Origin: JACJXW01 sp964418125 | GTDB taxonomy: Bacteria; Bacteroidota; Bacteroidia; Chitinophagales; Saprospiraceae | Direction of reading: 5' to 3' | Length of the DNA: 64,000 nt | Assembly: GCA_964418125.1 (NCBI GenBank) | Contig: CAYQKY010000006.1 | Coordinates: 53,473 to 117,472 of the forward strand | Part shown: piece after piece, positions 56,698 through 64,000 of the stretch | Numbering within the stretch: position 1 is the stretch's first letter | Layout of the letters: every line of letters begins with the position of its first letter | Translations under genes and position numbers: made by a program | The notes under the pieces: generated by a model | Database searches by the model: none | What the model saw: only the letters and a program-made list of their open reading frames with translations | Told to the model about the DNA's origin: nothing

Positions 56698-59600
56698 ATG
56701 AATAAGCCCTTTTTTTATCTCTCAAGGATCATCCTCATCTCTGGTTTTATTATTCTCTTTTGCGAAGGCTCCTTTGGGCAGATCGTAAATGTGGGAAGTG
56801 GCAGCTATACCACCGCATTCCCGGGAGTTGATGAGGCCGGTAGAAATACCTTCCCATCGGGAACGCCCTTCACTACCGGGCCGGCGGCAATAAAACCGCC
56901 TCCGACCAACGACTGGTGGTCTGCCAAAATAAAGAACAACCATGCCGATAATTTATTTAATTATCCTTACACGCTGAAGACCGTAAATAATGGCCTGGTA
57001 GCAACGTATATACCCTGGGGGGTGATCGATGATATTGCGCCCGTTACAGTGGGCGTGAGCGGGCTGAACGCCCCTGCTGCCAACGTTTACGATTTTTCCG
57101 ACTGGACGGTTACTATGGATTGGAGCAACGGCGGGCATCATTTTCAGGCAACGGTGGGTATTGGAATGCCTTTTCTGTACTTCACGAAAAACGCTGCTGA
57201 TGTAGCCCAGATTACCGTGACGTCCGGTTCCGTCACGATCTCTGATGAAATGCTGGTCATCGCCGATGCCAGAAATGGCGCCGACTTTGCGGTTTATGCT
57301 CCTGCCGGCAGCGTTTGGGCACAAAATGGCAATACCTATACCTCTACGCTCAATGGTGAAAATTATTGGTCCATGGCGTTTATCCCCCTGGATGCCCCTG
57401 ACGTCAATGCGGTGGCCAACGAGTACAAAAAATACGCCTATGTTTTTCCCGTGAACACCACCGCAACCTGGAATTACGATGAAAGCACCTCGGTGGTCCG
57501 TACCGATTTTGTAGTGGAGGCGGAGGTGAAGGAAGGCAGTGAAACTAGTGTGCTGCAGGGCTTATTGCCCCACCAATGGGCCAACCTGGCGGCCGATTCT
57601 CCGGCTCCGGGCGGCTATTCCTACGCTACCGTCCGGGGAGAGTTGAAAACACTGGATGGGAACAGCTTCAGCGTTGAGAATACCTTTTACGGCATTTTAC
57701 CCACCCTGCCCTATCTCGATTATTACAGTGAAGGGTTCAACCCACAAGAGCTGAACGATAAAATTCGATTGCTGGAAAATGACGGACTGGCTACCTGGAC
57801 CGATTCCTACAACGAAGGGCAAATGATGAACCGCCTGATCCAGACGGCCCGCATCGCGGACCTGACGGGCAATACCACAGCAAGAGATAAGATCCTGGCC
57901 ACCATAAAGAACCGCCTGGAAAACTGGCTGAGCGCCAACTCCGGCGAGGTGGCCTTCTTGTTTTATTACAACCAAACCTGGTCCGCTATGATCGGGTATC
58001 CTGCCGGCCATGGGCAGGACGGCAACCTGAATGACCATCATTTTCACTGGGGGTATTTTATCCACGCCGCCTCTTTTGTCGAACAGTTCGAACCCGGCTG
58101 GGCCGATGAATGGGGGGGCATGGCCAACCTGTTGATCCGGGATGCCGCCAGCGATAACCGAATGGACGATAAGTTCCCGTTCCTGCGAAATTTCAGCCCC
58201 TACGCCGGGCATTGCTGGGCCAACGGCTTCGCCACTTTCCCCCAGGGCAACGATCAGGAATCGACCTCTGAAAGCATGCAGTTCAATTCATCGCTCATCC
58301 ATTGGGGCGCCATTACCGGGAACGATGACATCCGGGACCTGGGCATTTATTTATATACCACCGAACAGTCCGCCATTGAAGAATACTGGTTCGATATGTA
58401 TGATCGGGTGTTCGCGCCTTCCCAGCAATATGCATTGGTGTCCCGCGTCTGGGGAAACAGTTATGACAACGGCACCTTCTGGACCAATGACATAGCCGCT
58501 TCTTATGGCATCGAACTCTATCCCATCCACGGCGGCTCCCTGTATCTGGGCCACAATACGGATTATGCGGATCGGCTGTGGAACGAAATAGCCGCCAATA
58601 CCGGGATCTTAAACAATGAGGCCAACGATAACCTGTGGCATGATGTGATGTGGAAATACCTGGCGTTCACGAACCCGGAACTGGCCATCGAATTATACGA
58701 TTCCTATCCCGATCGAAACCTCAAATTCGGGATCTCAGACGCTCAGACCTACCATTGGCTGCACGCCATGAATGTGCTGGGCAATGTGGATGCAACCGTA
58801 ACGGCGGATCACCCCATTGCGGCGGCCTTCAACAAGGACGGCGAGCGTACCTATACCGCGCACAATTATGGCAATGATACTCTGGAAGTTACCTTTTCCG
58901 ATGGGTACGTCCTTACCGTTCCTCCCCGAAGCATGGCAACCAGCAAAGACCTCGCTCTGTCCGGAACCTTGTCTACCAGTTTCCCGGCGGCCTACCCCGG
59001 AGGAAGTGTGGAATTAAGGGCCGCGGTGAATGAAGGCATTGCCAGCCGCGTCGAATTTTTTGACGGCGGGAACTTATTAGGAGCAACCTCACAGGCGCCC
59101 TATGTTTTTAATGCCGACAACCTCGGCCTAGGCGTGCATGATTTTTATGCGAGGATATATAATGACGTTTCCTTCGTCATCACCAATTCCGCCTCTGTCC
59201 TGGTGGGAGAACAACTACCGTACGCCGGCAATCCGGCAGAGATCCCGGGCGCTTTTCAGGCGGCGTACTATGACAAATTTGAGGGCGGGTTGGGCCAGCA
59301 TATTTCCTACAGCGATGATTCGGCCGAGAACTTTGGCAATTTCAGATTGGAGGAATATGTGGACGCTGTTTCCGACCCTTCCGAAGGCGCCGTGGTAGCC
59401 TGGATAGCCGCCGGAGAATGGTTGGAATATACCGTTGAGGTGGAAAATGCGGGCTATTATACCCTGGACTTCAGGTACGCTTGCGGCAACCAAAGTGGAG
59501 GGGGCCCTTTTCAACTGGAATCAGATGGTGAGGCCGTCCGTTCGGGAATCTCCGTCAATTATACGGGCGGTTGGGATGACTGGGCCGGCAAGTCGGTTGA

Positions 59601-60822
59601 TAATATCCCGTTGAAGAGTGGAAAGCAGGTCTTGAGGTTGTTTTTTGAACAGGGCGAACTCAACCTGGGAGAGCTGTCCTTTTCCTATGAGGCTCCGCTC
59701 GATTACGATCAGCCGGTGGCCGATGCCGGAGAAAACATACTCGTGGTATTACCCGATAACCAGGCAACGCTGGATGGAAGCGGCAGCTTTGACCCTGGCG
59801 GCCTTGGCCTGTCCTATTCCTGGACACAACTTTACGGGCCTTCCACTTTGCTGTTTTCTGACCCCGGGATAGCTCAGCCGGTGGTATCCGGATTAGTCGA
59901 AGGGGTTTATCGGGTAAAACTAACCGTAGATAATGGCAGCCGTAAAGATGAAGATGAAGTCTACATCATCTCGAGCACCAGCGCCAATGTTGCGCCCAAC
60001 GTATCGATACTCACCCCTGTGGAGAATGCAGAATACACCGAAGAAACGCCCATCCTGATCACGGCGGTGGCTTCTGATATCATCGGTTATGTTGAACGGG
60101 TCGAGTTCTATGCCAATGATGTGCTGATCGGAACGGCAACGGAGGCGCCTTATACGATCACCTGGGTTCCAACCGGAGTGGGGGGCTATAGCCTGACGGC
60201 GGTGGCCACCGACAATGACGGCAGCTCAGCGGTATCGCAGGCCGTGAATATTACCGTCACTGAGGCCGTTTCCTGCCGGGGAACTTCCTATAACGGGGAT
60301 TTTGATTACGAGTTCTCGCCCGACGACAACAACCCCACCATCACATTTATCCCCTCCGCGGCGGGCGTGGGCACACCGACCTGCATTTTGTACTACGGAA
60401 CCAATGCCAACACGCTTCCCGGGTATAATGTGACGCCCAATGTTCCCTTTACCATAACCGCCAGCGAGGGCGCCACCATATACTTTTATTATACCTACTC
60501 CTATCCCGGAGAAGTGGAACGAAACAATGCTGATCACAAGGATACTTACGAAATAGGAAGTTGCAAACTCACTTCCGTGGCAGATTTTGGGCCGGCCATG
60601 GAGGTGAAATTCTATCCGAATCCGGTAACCCATACATTGAACCTGGAATTGCCGGGAGGCGAAAGTGAAATTGCAGTGTACAATCTGACGGGCAGCCTGA
60701 TAGATAGGTTTACCACGTCAGCGGGATCTGTTCGCTATGATATGAGCGGATTTGAATCGGGCCTTTACCTGTTTAAGGTGCGGAAGGGAGATCGGTGGGC
60801 TGTATTTAAAGTGGTTAAGTAA
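56698..60822 (+). CDS. Multidomain GH81 endo-beta-1,3-glucanase (laminarinase) with T9SS sorting domain
   Basis: A 1374-residue secreted enzyme. Signal peptide (ending GSFGQ); GH81 domains about 30-750 with PPPTNDWWSAKI, HFHWGYFIHAASF, RNFSPYAGHCWANGF and the catalytic region GNDQESTSESMQF (Glu521, Glu525). Next come a Big_9/Ig-like module (PGGSVELRAAVNEG), a CBM6-type module (about 865-1000; AAYYDKFEGGLGQHISYSD, AGEWLEYTVEVENAG), a PKD-like domain (PVADAGENILVVLPDNQATLDGSGS), an Ig domain (PNVSILTPVENAEY), and a T9SS sorting domain (VKFYPNPVTHTLNLEL). It cuts laminarin or curdlan-type beta-1,3-glucan at the cell surface. The hybrid regulator and the clan-A hydrolase nearby may belong to the same response. 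Complete, normal for the family. Confidence 0.93.
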   Translation: MNKPFFYLSRIILISGFIILFCEGSFGQIVNVGSGSYTTAFPGVDEAGRNTFPSGTPFTTGPAAIKPPPTNDWWSAKIKNNHADNLFNYPYTLKTVNNGLVATYIPWGVIDDIAPVTVGVSGLNAPAANVYDFSDWTVTMDWSNGGHHFQATVGIGMPFLYFTKNAADVAQITVTSGSVTISDEMLVIADARNGADFAVYAPAGSVWAQNGNTYTSTLNGENYWSMAFIPLDAPDVNAVANEYKKYAYVFPVNTTATWNYDESTSVVRTDFVVEAEVKEGSETSVLQGLLPHQWANLAADSPAPGGYSYATVRGELKTLDGNSFSVENTFYGILPTLPYLDYYSEGFNPQELNDKIRLLENDGLATWTDSYNEGQMMNRLIQTARIADLTGNTTARDKILATIKNRLENWLSANSGEVAFLFYYNQTWSAMIGYPAGHGQDGNLNDHHFHWGYFIHAASFVEQFEPGWADEWGGMANLLIRDAASDNRMDDKFPFLRNFSPYAGHCWANGFATFPQGNDQESTSESMQFNSSLIHWGAITGNDDIRDLGIYLYTTEQSAIEEYWFDMYDRVFAPSQQYALVSRVWGNSYDNGTFWTNDIAASYGIELYPIHGGSLYLGHNTDYADRLWNEIAANTGILNNEANDNLWHDVMWKYLAFTNPELAIELYDSYPDRNLKFGISDAQTYHWLHAMNVLGNVDATVTADHPIAAAFNKDGERTYTAHNYGNDTLEVTFSDGYVLTVPPRSMATSKDLALSGTLSTSFPAAYPGGSVELRAAVNEGIASRVEFFDGGNLLGATSQAPYVFNADNLGLGVHDFYARIYNDVSFVITNSASVLVGEQLPYAGNPAEIPGAFQAAYYDKFEGGLGQHISYSDDSAENFGNFRLEEYVDAVSDPSEGAVVAWIAAGEWLEYTVEVENAGYYTLDFRYACGNQSGGGPFQLESDGEAVRSGISVNYTGGWDDWAGKSVDNIPLKSGKQVLRLFFEQGELNLGELSFSYEAPLDYDQPVADAGENILVVLPDNQATLDGSGSFDPGGLGLSYSWTQLYGPSTLLFSDPGIAQPVVSGLVEGVYRVKLTVDNGSRKDEDEVYIISSTSANVAPNVSILTPVENAEYTEETPILITAVASDIIGYVERVEFYANDVLIGTATEAPYTITWVPTGVGGYSLTAVATDNDGSSAVSQAVNITVTEAVSCRGTSYNGDFDYEFSPDDNNPTITFIPSAAGVGTPTCILYYGTNANTLPGYNVTPNVPFTITASEGATIYFYYTYSYPGEVERNNADHKDTYEIGSCKLTSVADFGPAMEVKFYPNPVTHTLNLELPGGESEIAVYNLTGSLIDRFTTSAGSVRYDMSGFESGLYLFKVRKGDRWAVFKVVK

Positions 60823-61180
60823 TACAGCTTTTGGGGCGAGCCGGGAGTGAAGGCGGAACCGGGCCAGGGAGGTATACCCGGCAGGGCTCTTCAATGCTGA
60901 AGGGGCGGAGGGCTTCCCAATAAGGGTTGAGATTATCCATACTGCTTGGCACTGGCCGCAGTGAAGATACGGGTAAGGGGTACACCCGGCAAAGATTCCT
61001 GGCACGGATGTCTATACAAAACGGAAATTTTACAAGCTTGCGTAGCTAAAAAGAGACAAGCTTTTTCTACCTTAGTGTCGTTGTTACACTGTGTGTGAAA
61101 AAATGTTTTTCTTTTCCTTGCCGCCAATCCAATTTTCATTCCATAATCCCAGGATTTCAGGCAAATAAACACGAAGAACC
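60823..61180. other. Intergenic region before the Cys-rich repeat gene
   Basis: No gene. A weak hairpin AAGCTTG/CAAGCTT (61034-61063) is followed by a T-run (TTTTTC) and may end the GH81 transcript. No complete TAnnTTTG promoter is visible; downstream of the hairpin the sequence is AT-rich up to the GTG start. Confidence 0.4.
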
Positions 61181-64000
61181 GTGCGCGTGCATTTTTTTCT
61201 TGGGATTCTATTGTTTACCGCAATAATAGCTGTTCCCCGGGTGAGTTTCGGGCAGCATACGGAAGTTTCTTGCCAGACTGTAGCGGCAGCTTTGCTCGGG
61301 ACCGACAGAAACGATTTCGCGCATGCTACTCAGCCCATTCCTAACGAAGGCTATTTGCATAATTTTAATCCTCCTGCGCTTCCTTGTGGCCTCAACAACC
61401 CATCACTTACTTCGCTGGTCGTTGAGATTGACATTATGAATATTACGGCTTCCGGTAACTGCAACGGTATTCCCATATTCGGCAATGTCTTACTGAATTG
61501 CCCGTTGACCGCTACATCTGTCTGTCCTATCATTCAGGATGTCCTTACTCCGGGCTGTGGTGGCTTTGGCGGCGGGTCTACTGTCGCCGGGGTATATTCT
61601 TTGGATATTGCCAGTTGTAATGCCATCAGTATTACGGATGTTATTGGTGTCGATATTATTCCCGCTACCGATTTCTCCCCCACTTGCCCCTCCAACGGAG
61701 CAGCCATAAGCGACGGCACCGTTTCGGTCAGCTATGAGATCTGCCTTACCTATACCTATGACCAGGCGGTGCCTCCGGATTGCGCCAATACCACTTCCCT
61801 GCCCTGTGACGATGGCGACCCCTGCACCATTAATGATATGCGAACCGTGGACGCCTGCGATAACTCTATAGTCTGCGCTCCCTGCGCCGGAACGCCCATC
61901 GCTTCCTGCTCCAACACCGTGGCCCAGGCCTGCGACGACGGCGACCCCTGTACCATCAATGATACTCAAACCGTCGACGCCTGCGACAATTCCGTGGTGT
62001 GCATCCCCTGCGCGGGTACCCCGATCGCATCCTGCACCAACACCATTGTCCAGCCCTGTAACGATGGCGACCCCTGTACCATCAACGATATGCGGACCGT
62101 CGACGCCTGTGACAACTCCATAGTATGCATCCCCTGCGCGGGAACGCCCATCGCCTCCTGTTCCAATACCGTAGTTCAGGCCTGTAACGATGGCGACCCC
62201 TGCACCATCAACGACAGGCAAACCGTGGACGCCTGCGACAACTCCGTGGTGTGCGTCCCCTGCGCGGGTACCCCGAGCCCCTTCTGTACCAACACCGTGG
62301 CCCAGCCCTGCGACGACGGCGACCCCTGCACGCTCAACGATACACAAATAGTGGACGCCTGTGATAACTCCGTCATTTGCGTCCCCTGCGCCGGAATGCC
62401 TTCTCCTACCTGTCTCAACGTCGTCAGCCTGCCCTGTGACGACGGCGACCCCTGCACCGTCAACGATGTAGAGATCGTGGAGGATTGCAATAATGCCTTT
62501 ATCTGTGTGCCCTGCGCCGGTACGCCCCTCCCTTCCTGTGTCAATACCGTCAGCCTGCCCTGTGACGACGGCGACCCCTGTACCGTCAATGATGTAGAGG
62601 TCGTAGAGGATTGTAATAATGCTTTTATCTGCATCCCCTGCGCGGGCACGCCTGCGCCGGCTTGCACCAACACCATCGTCCTGCCCTGCGATGACGGCGA
62701 TCCCTGCACAGTAAACGACCAGCAAACGGTAGAGGCCTGCGATAATTCCGTGGTGTGCATCCCCTGCGCCGGTACGCTGGATATCTCCTGTACCAGCACC
62801 GTAGTCCTGCCCTGCGATGACGGCGATCCCTGTACGGAAAACGACCTGCAAACCGTAGAATCCTGTGATAATTCCATCGTTTGCATCCCCTGCGCGGGCA
62901 CGCTGGATATCTCCTGTACCAGCACCGTAGTCCTGCCCTGCGATGACGGCGATCCCTGTACGGAAAACGACCTGCAAACCGTAGAATCCTGTGATAATTC
63001 CATCGTTTGCATCCCCTGCGCGGGCACGCCGGTAACGTCCTGCTCCAATACGGTGATGCAGGCCTGCGACGATGGGAACCCATGTACGGAAAACGACATG
63101 CAGGCAGTGGATGCCTGCGACAACACGGTGGTGTGCATCCCTTGTGCGGGCACGCCCGTTGATTGCAGTAATGGCGCCACCTCCATTCAGCCTTGTGATG
63201 ACGGCGACCCCAATACCGTCAATGATGTGGAAACCGTGCTCGACTGTGACGGGAGTATCTGTGTGCCTTGCATGGGAGAATCGACAGACTGCAGTACCGG
63301 CCCTACCACGATACAGGCTTGTGACGATGGCGACCCGTGCACCATCAATGATATGGAAACCATCCTGAACATTGATGGCAGCATCTGTGTACCCTGCGCC
63401 GGTACCCTTGCTCCCTGTGGTACTGATGATACCTGTGAATTTGCCATTCCCTGCGATGATGGCAACCCATGTACCGAAAATGATGTGGAAATTCAACTCT
63501 TATCCGACGGAAGTATTTGTGTGCCTTGCCAGGGAACAATGATAGATTGCAGTAACGGCCCAACTACAGTGCAAGCCTGTGATGACGGCGACCCCAGCAC
63601 CATCAATGATATGGAAACCGTGCTCGATTGTGACGGGAGCATCTGTGTGCCCTGTCAGGGAACTCCAGGGGATTGCGTCACTGCACCAACGGATGTACAG
63701 CCCTGCGACGACGGGGACCCGTGCACGGTCAATGACGTGGAGACGGTACTTTCCAGCGACGGGAGCATCTGCGTGCCCTGCGCCGGCGAGCCTGCGCCCT
63801 GCGGGACGGATGGTTCCTGCGAGATGCAGCGGCCCTGCGACGACGGGGACCCGTGCACCATTAATGATATGGAAACCGTACTGTCCGGCGATGGGAGCAT
63901 CTGCGTGCCCTGTGCCGGCGAGCCTGCGCCCTGCGGGACGGATGATTCCTGCGAGATGCAGCGGCCCTGCGACGACGGGGACCCGTGCACCATTAATGAT
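61181..64000 (+). CDS. Very long secreted Cys/Asp-rich tandem-repeat protein, 3' end outside window
   Basis: Frame open from GTG 61181 to the last base: 940 codons with no stop. The N-terminus MRVHFFLGILLFTAIIAVP has a signal peptide ending near SFGQ. Residues about 25-205 form a beta-rich domain with six or more Cys. From about residue 207 come 18 units, the last cut by the window edge. Each has CDDGDPCTxND, then a (T/I)VxxCDNSxVC stretch and IPCAGTP. Units 1-11 are exactly 42 residues apart; later ones are 42-44. The Cys spacing allows intra-unit disulfides, and the D-D-G-D-P cluster resembles calcium-binding loops (for example thrombospondin-type or EF-hand-like). Repeats of this kind are found in surface and adhesin proteins. 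No terminal domain is visible here; a T9SS domain may lie beyond the edge. Function is inferred as a surface or matrix protein. Confidence 0.85.
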   Translation, partial: MRVHFFLGILLFTAIIAVPRVSFGQHTEVSCQTVAAALLGTDRNDFAHATQPIPNEGYLHNFNPPALPCGLNNPSLTSLVVEIDIMNITASGNCNGIPIFGNVLLNCPLTATSVCPIIQDVLTPGCGGFGGGSTVAGVYSLDIASCNAISITDVIGVDIIPATDFSPTCPSNGAAISDGTVSVSYEICLTYTYDQAVPPDCANTTSLPCDDGDPCTINDMRTVDACDNSIVCAPCAGTPIASCSNTVAQACDDGDPCTINDTQTVDACDNSVVCIPCAGTPIASCTNTIVQPCNDGDPCTINDMRTVDACDNSIVCIPCAGTPIASCSNTVVQACNDGDPCTINDRQTVDACDNSVVCVPCAGTPSPFCTNTVAQPCDDGDPCTLNDTQIVDACDNSVICVPCAGMPSPTCLNVVSLPCDDGDPCTVNDVEIVEDCNNAFICVPCAGTPLPSCVNTVSLPCDDGDPCTVNDVEVVEDCNNAFICIPCAGTPAPACTNTIVLPCDDGDPCTVNDQQTVEACDNSVVCIPCAGTLDISCTSTVVLPCDDGDPCTENDLQTVESCDNSIVCIPCAGTLDISCTSTVVLPCDDGDPCTENDLQTVESCDNSIVCIPCAGTPVTSCSNTVMQACDDGNPCTENDMQAVDACDNTVVCIPCAGTPVDCSNGATSIQPCDDGDPNTVNDVETVLDCDGSICVPCMGESTDCSTGPTTIQACDDGDPCTINDMETILNIDGSICVPCAGTLAPCGTDDTCEFAIPCDDGNPCTENDVEIQLLSDGSICVPCQGTMIDCSNGPTTVQACDDGDPSTINDMETVLDCDGSICVPCQGTPGDCVTAPTDVQPCDDGDPCTVNDVETVLSSDGSICVPCAGEPAPCGTDGSCEMQRPCDDGDPCTINDMETVLSGDGSICVPCAGEPAPCGTDDSCEMQRPCDDGDPCTIND
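61802..64000 (+). repeat. 18-copy coding tandem repeat, about 126-132 bp per unit
   Basis: The Cys codon of CDDG falls at 61805, 61931, 62057, 62183, 62309, 62435, 62561, 62687, 62813, 62939 and 63065 (period 126), then 63194, 63320, 63452, 63578, 63704, 63836 and 63968 (period 126-132). All differences are multiples of three. The unit sequences diverge, and the right-hand group is closer to CDDGDPxTxNDxETVLxxDGSICVPC. Confidence 0.85.
62774..63025 (+). repeat. Exact 126-bp tandem duplication inside the Cys-rich gene
   Basis: Bases 62774-62899 are repeated exactly at 62900-63025. Other neighbouring units are clearly diverged, so this pair is recent. Slippage or unequal crossing over would change the number of units in frame. 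Confidence 0.85.

Noticed and set aside
61490..63496. 668-aa open frame on the minus strand across the Cys-rich repeats
   Set aside because: It is the antisense of the repeat units: period is a multiple of three and codon use keeps the reverse frame open. The plus strand has a signal peptide, conserved Cys pattern and a domain in front of the repeats.

Overview
This window looks like chromosomal DNA from a marine or sludge-type Bacteroidota, most likely in or near the Saprospiria (Lewinella/Haliscomenobacter-like). The support is: five proteins ending in type IX secretion (T9SS) C-terminal sorting domains; many lipoproteins; a TonB receptor with a CarboxypepD_reg-like N-terminus; a hybrid two-component system; an ECF sigma/anti-sigma pair; DUF4058 proteins; and promoter boxes of the Bacteroidota type (TTG/TTTG, about 20 nt, TAnnTTTG). 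No rRNA or tRNA gene, CRISPR array, or insertion sequence with a transposase was found. The taxonomic call is inference.

Layout. 1-2.6 kb: the 3' end of a GH97 glycosidase and a persulfide-dioxygenase-like MBL/rhodanese fusion. 2.6-8.2 kb: an accessory patch with an AAA/DUF4143 ATPase between two copies of a terminator-like repeat, a DUF4058 gene whose 3' end is duplicated 2.15 kb away, two lipoproteins between the duplicates, dps, and a frameshifted lipoprotein. 8.3-11.8 kb: a probable metal-uptake locus (lipoprotein, TonB receptor, His-rich small protein). 12-18.7 kb: two tandem serine hydrolases with Ig-like domains, a barrel/lipoprotein pair, and a prolyl oligopeptidase. 19.4-25.4 kb: an M43-type metalloprotease, a small membrane protein, a HAD phosphatase, a GHMP kinase without a normal start codon, and a PhnB-like protein.

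25.9-32.1 kb holds the most system-like locus. A TPR-CHAT caspase-fold protease and a 580-aa type-I membrane protein form one operon. It is divergent from an ECF sigma factor and a membrane TPR protein that resembles an anti-sigma factor. 32.1-46 kb: a DUF389 membrane protein, a CGNR regulator with its own array of palindromic operators, DinB, an operon of three tandem copies of an unrecognised 78-84 aa protein, small membrane proteins, an MddA-like methyltransferase, several secreted proteins, and many palindromic intergenic repeats. 46-50.5 kb: a hybrid two-component sensor/regulator with a lipobox at its N-terminus.

50.9-60.8 kb carries a T9SS beta-propeller, a second DUF4058 protein, a clan-A glycoside hydrolase, an alpha/beta hydrolase, a NifU-like Fe-S scaffold, and a multidomain GH81 endo-beta-1,3-glucanase. 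With the hybrid regulator nearby and GH97 at the left edge, this suggests beta-glucan and alpha-glucan use. 61.2 kb to the right edge is one open reading frame, unfinished at the window end. It encodes a secreted protein built from 18 cysteine- and aspartate-rich units of about 42 residues, including one exact 126-bp tandem duplication. Several gene remnants and near-identical repeats suggest active local rearrangement.
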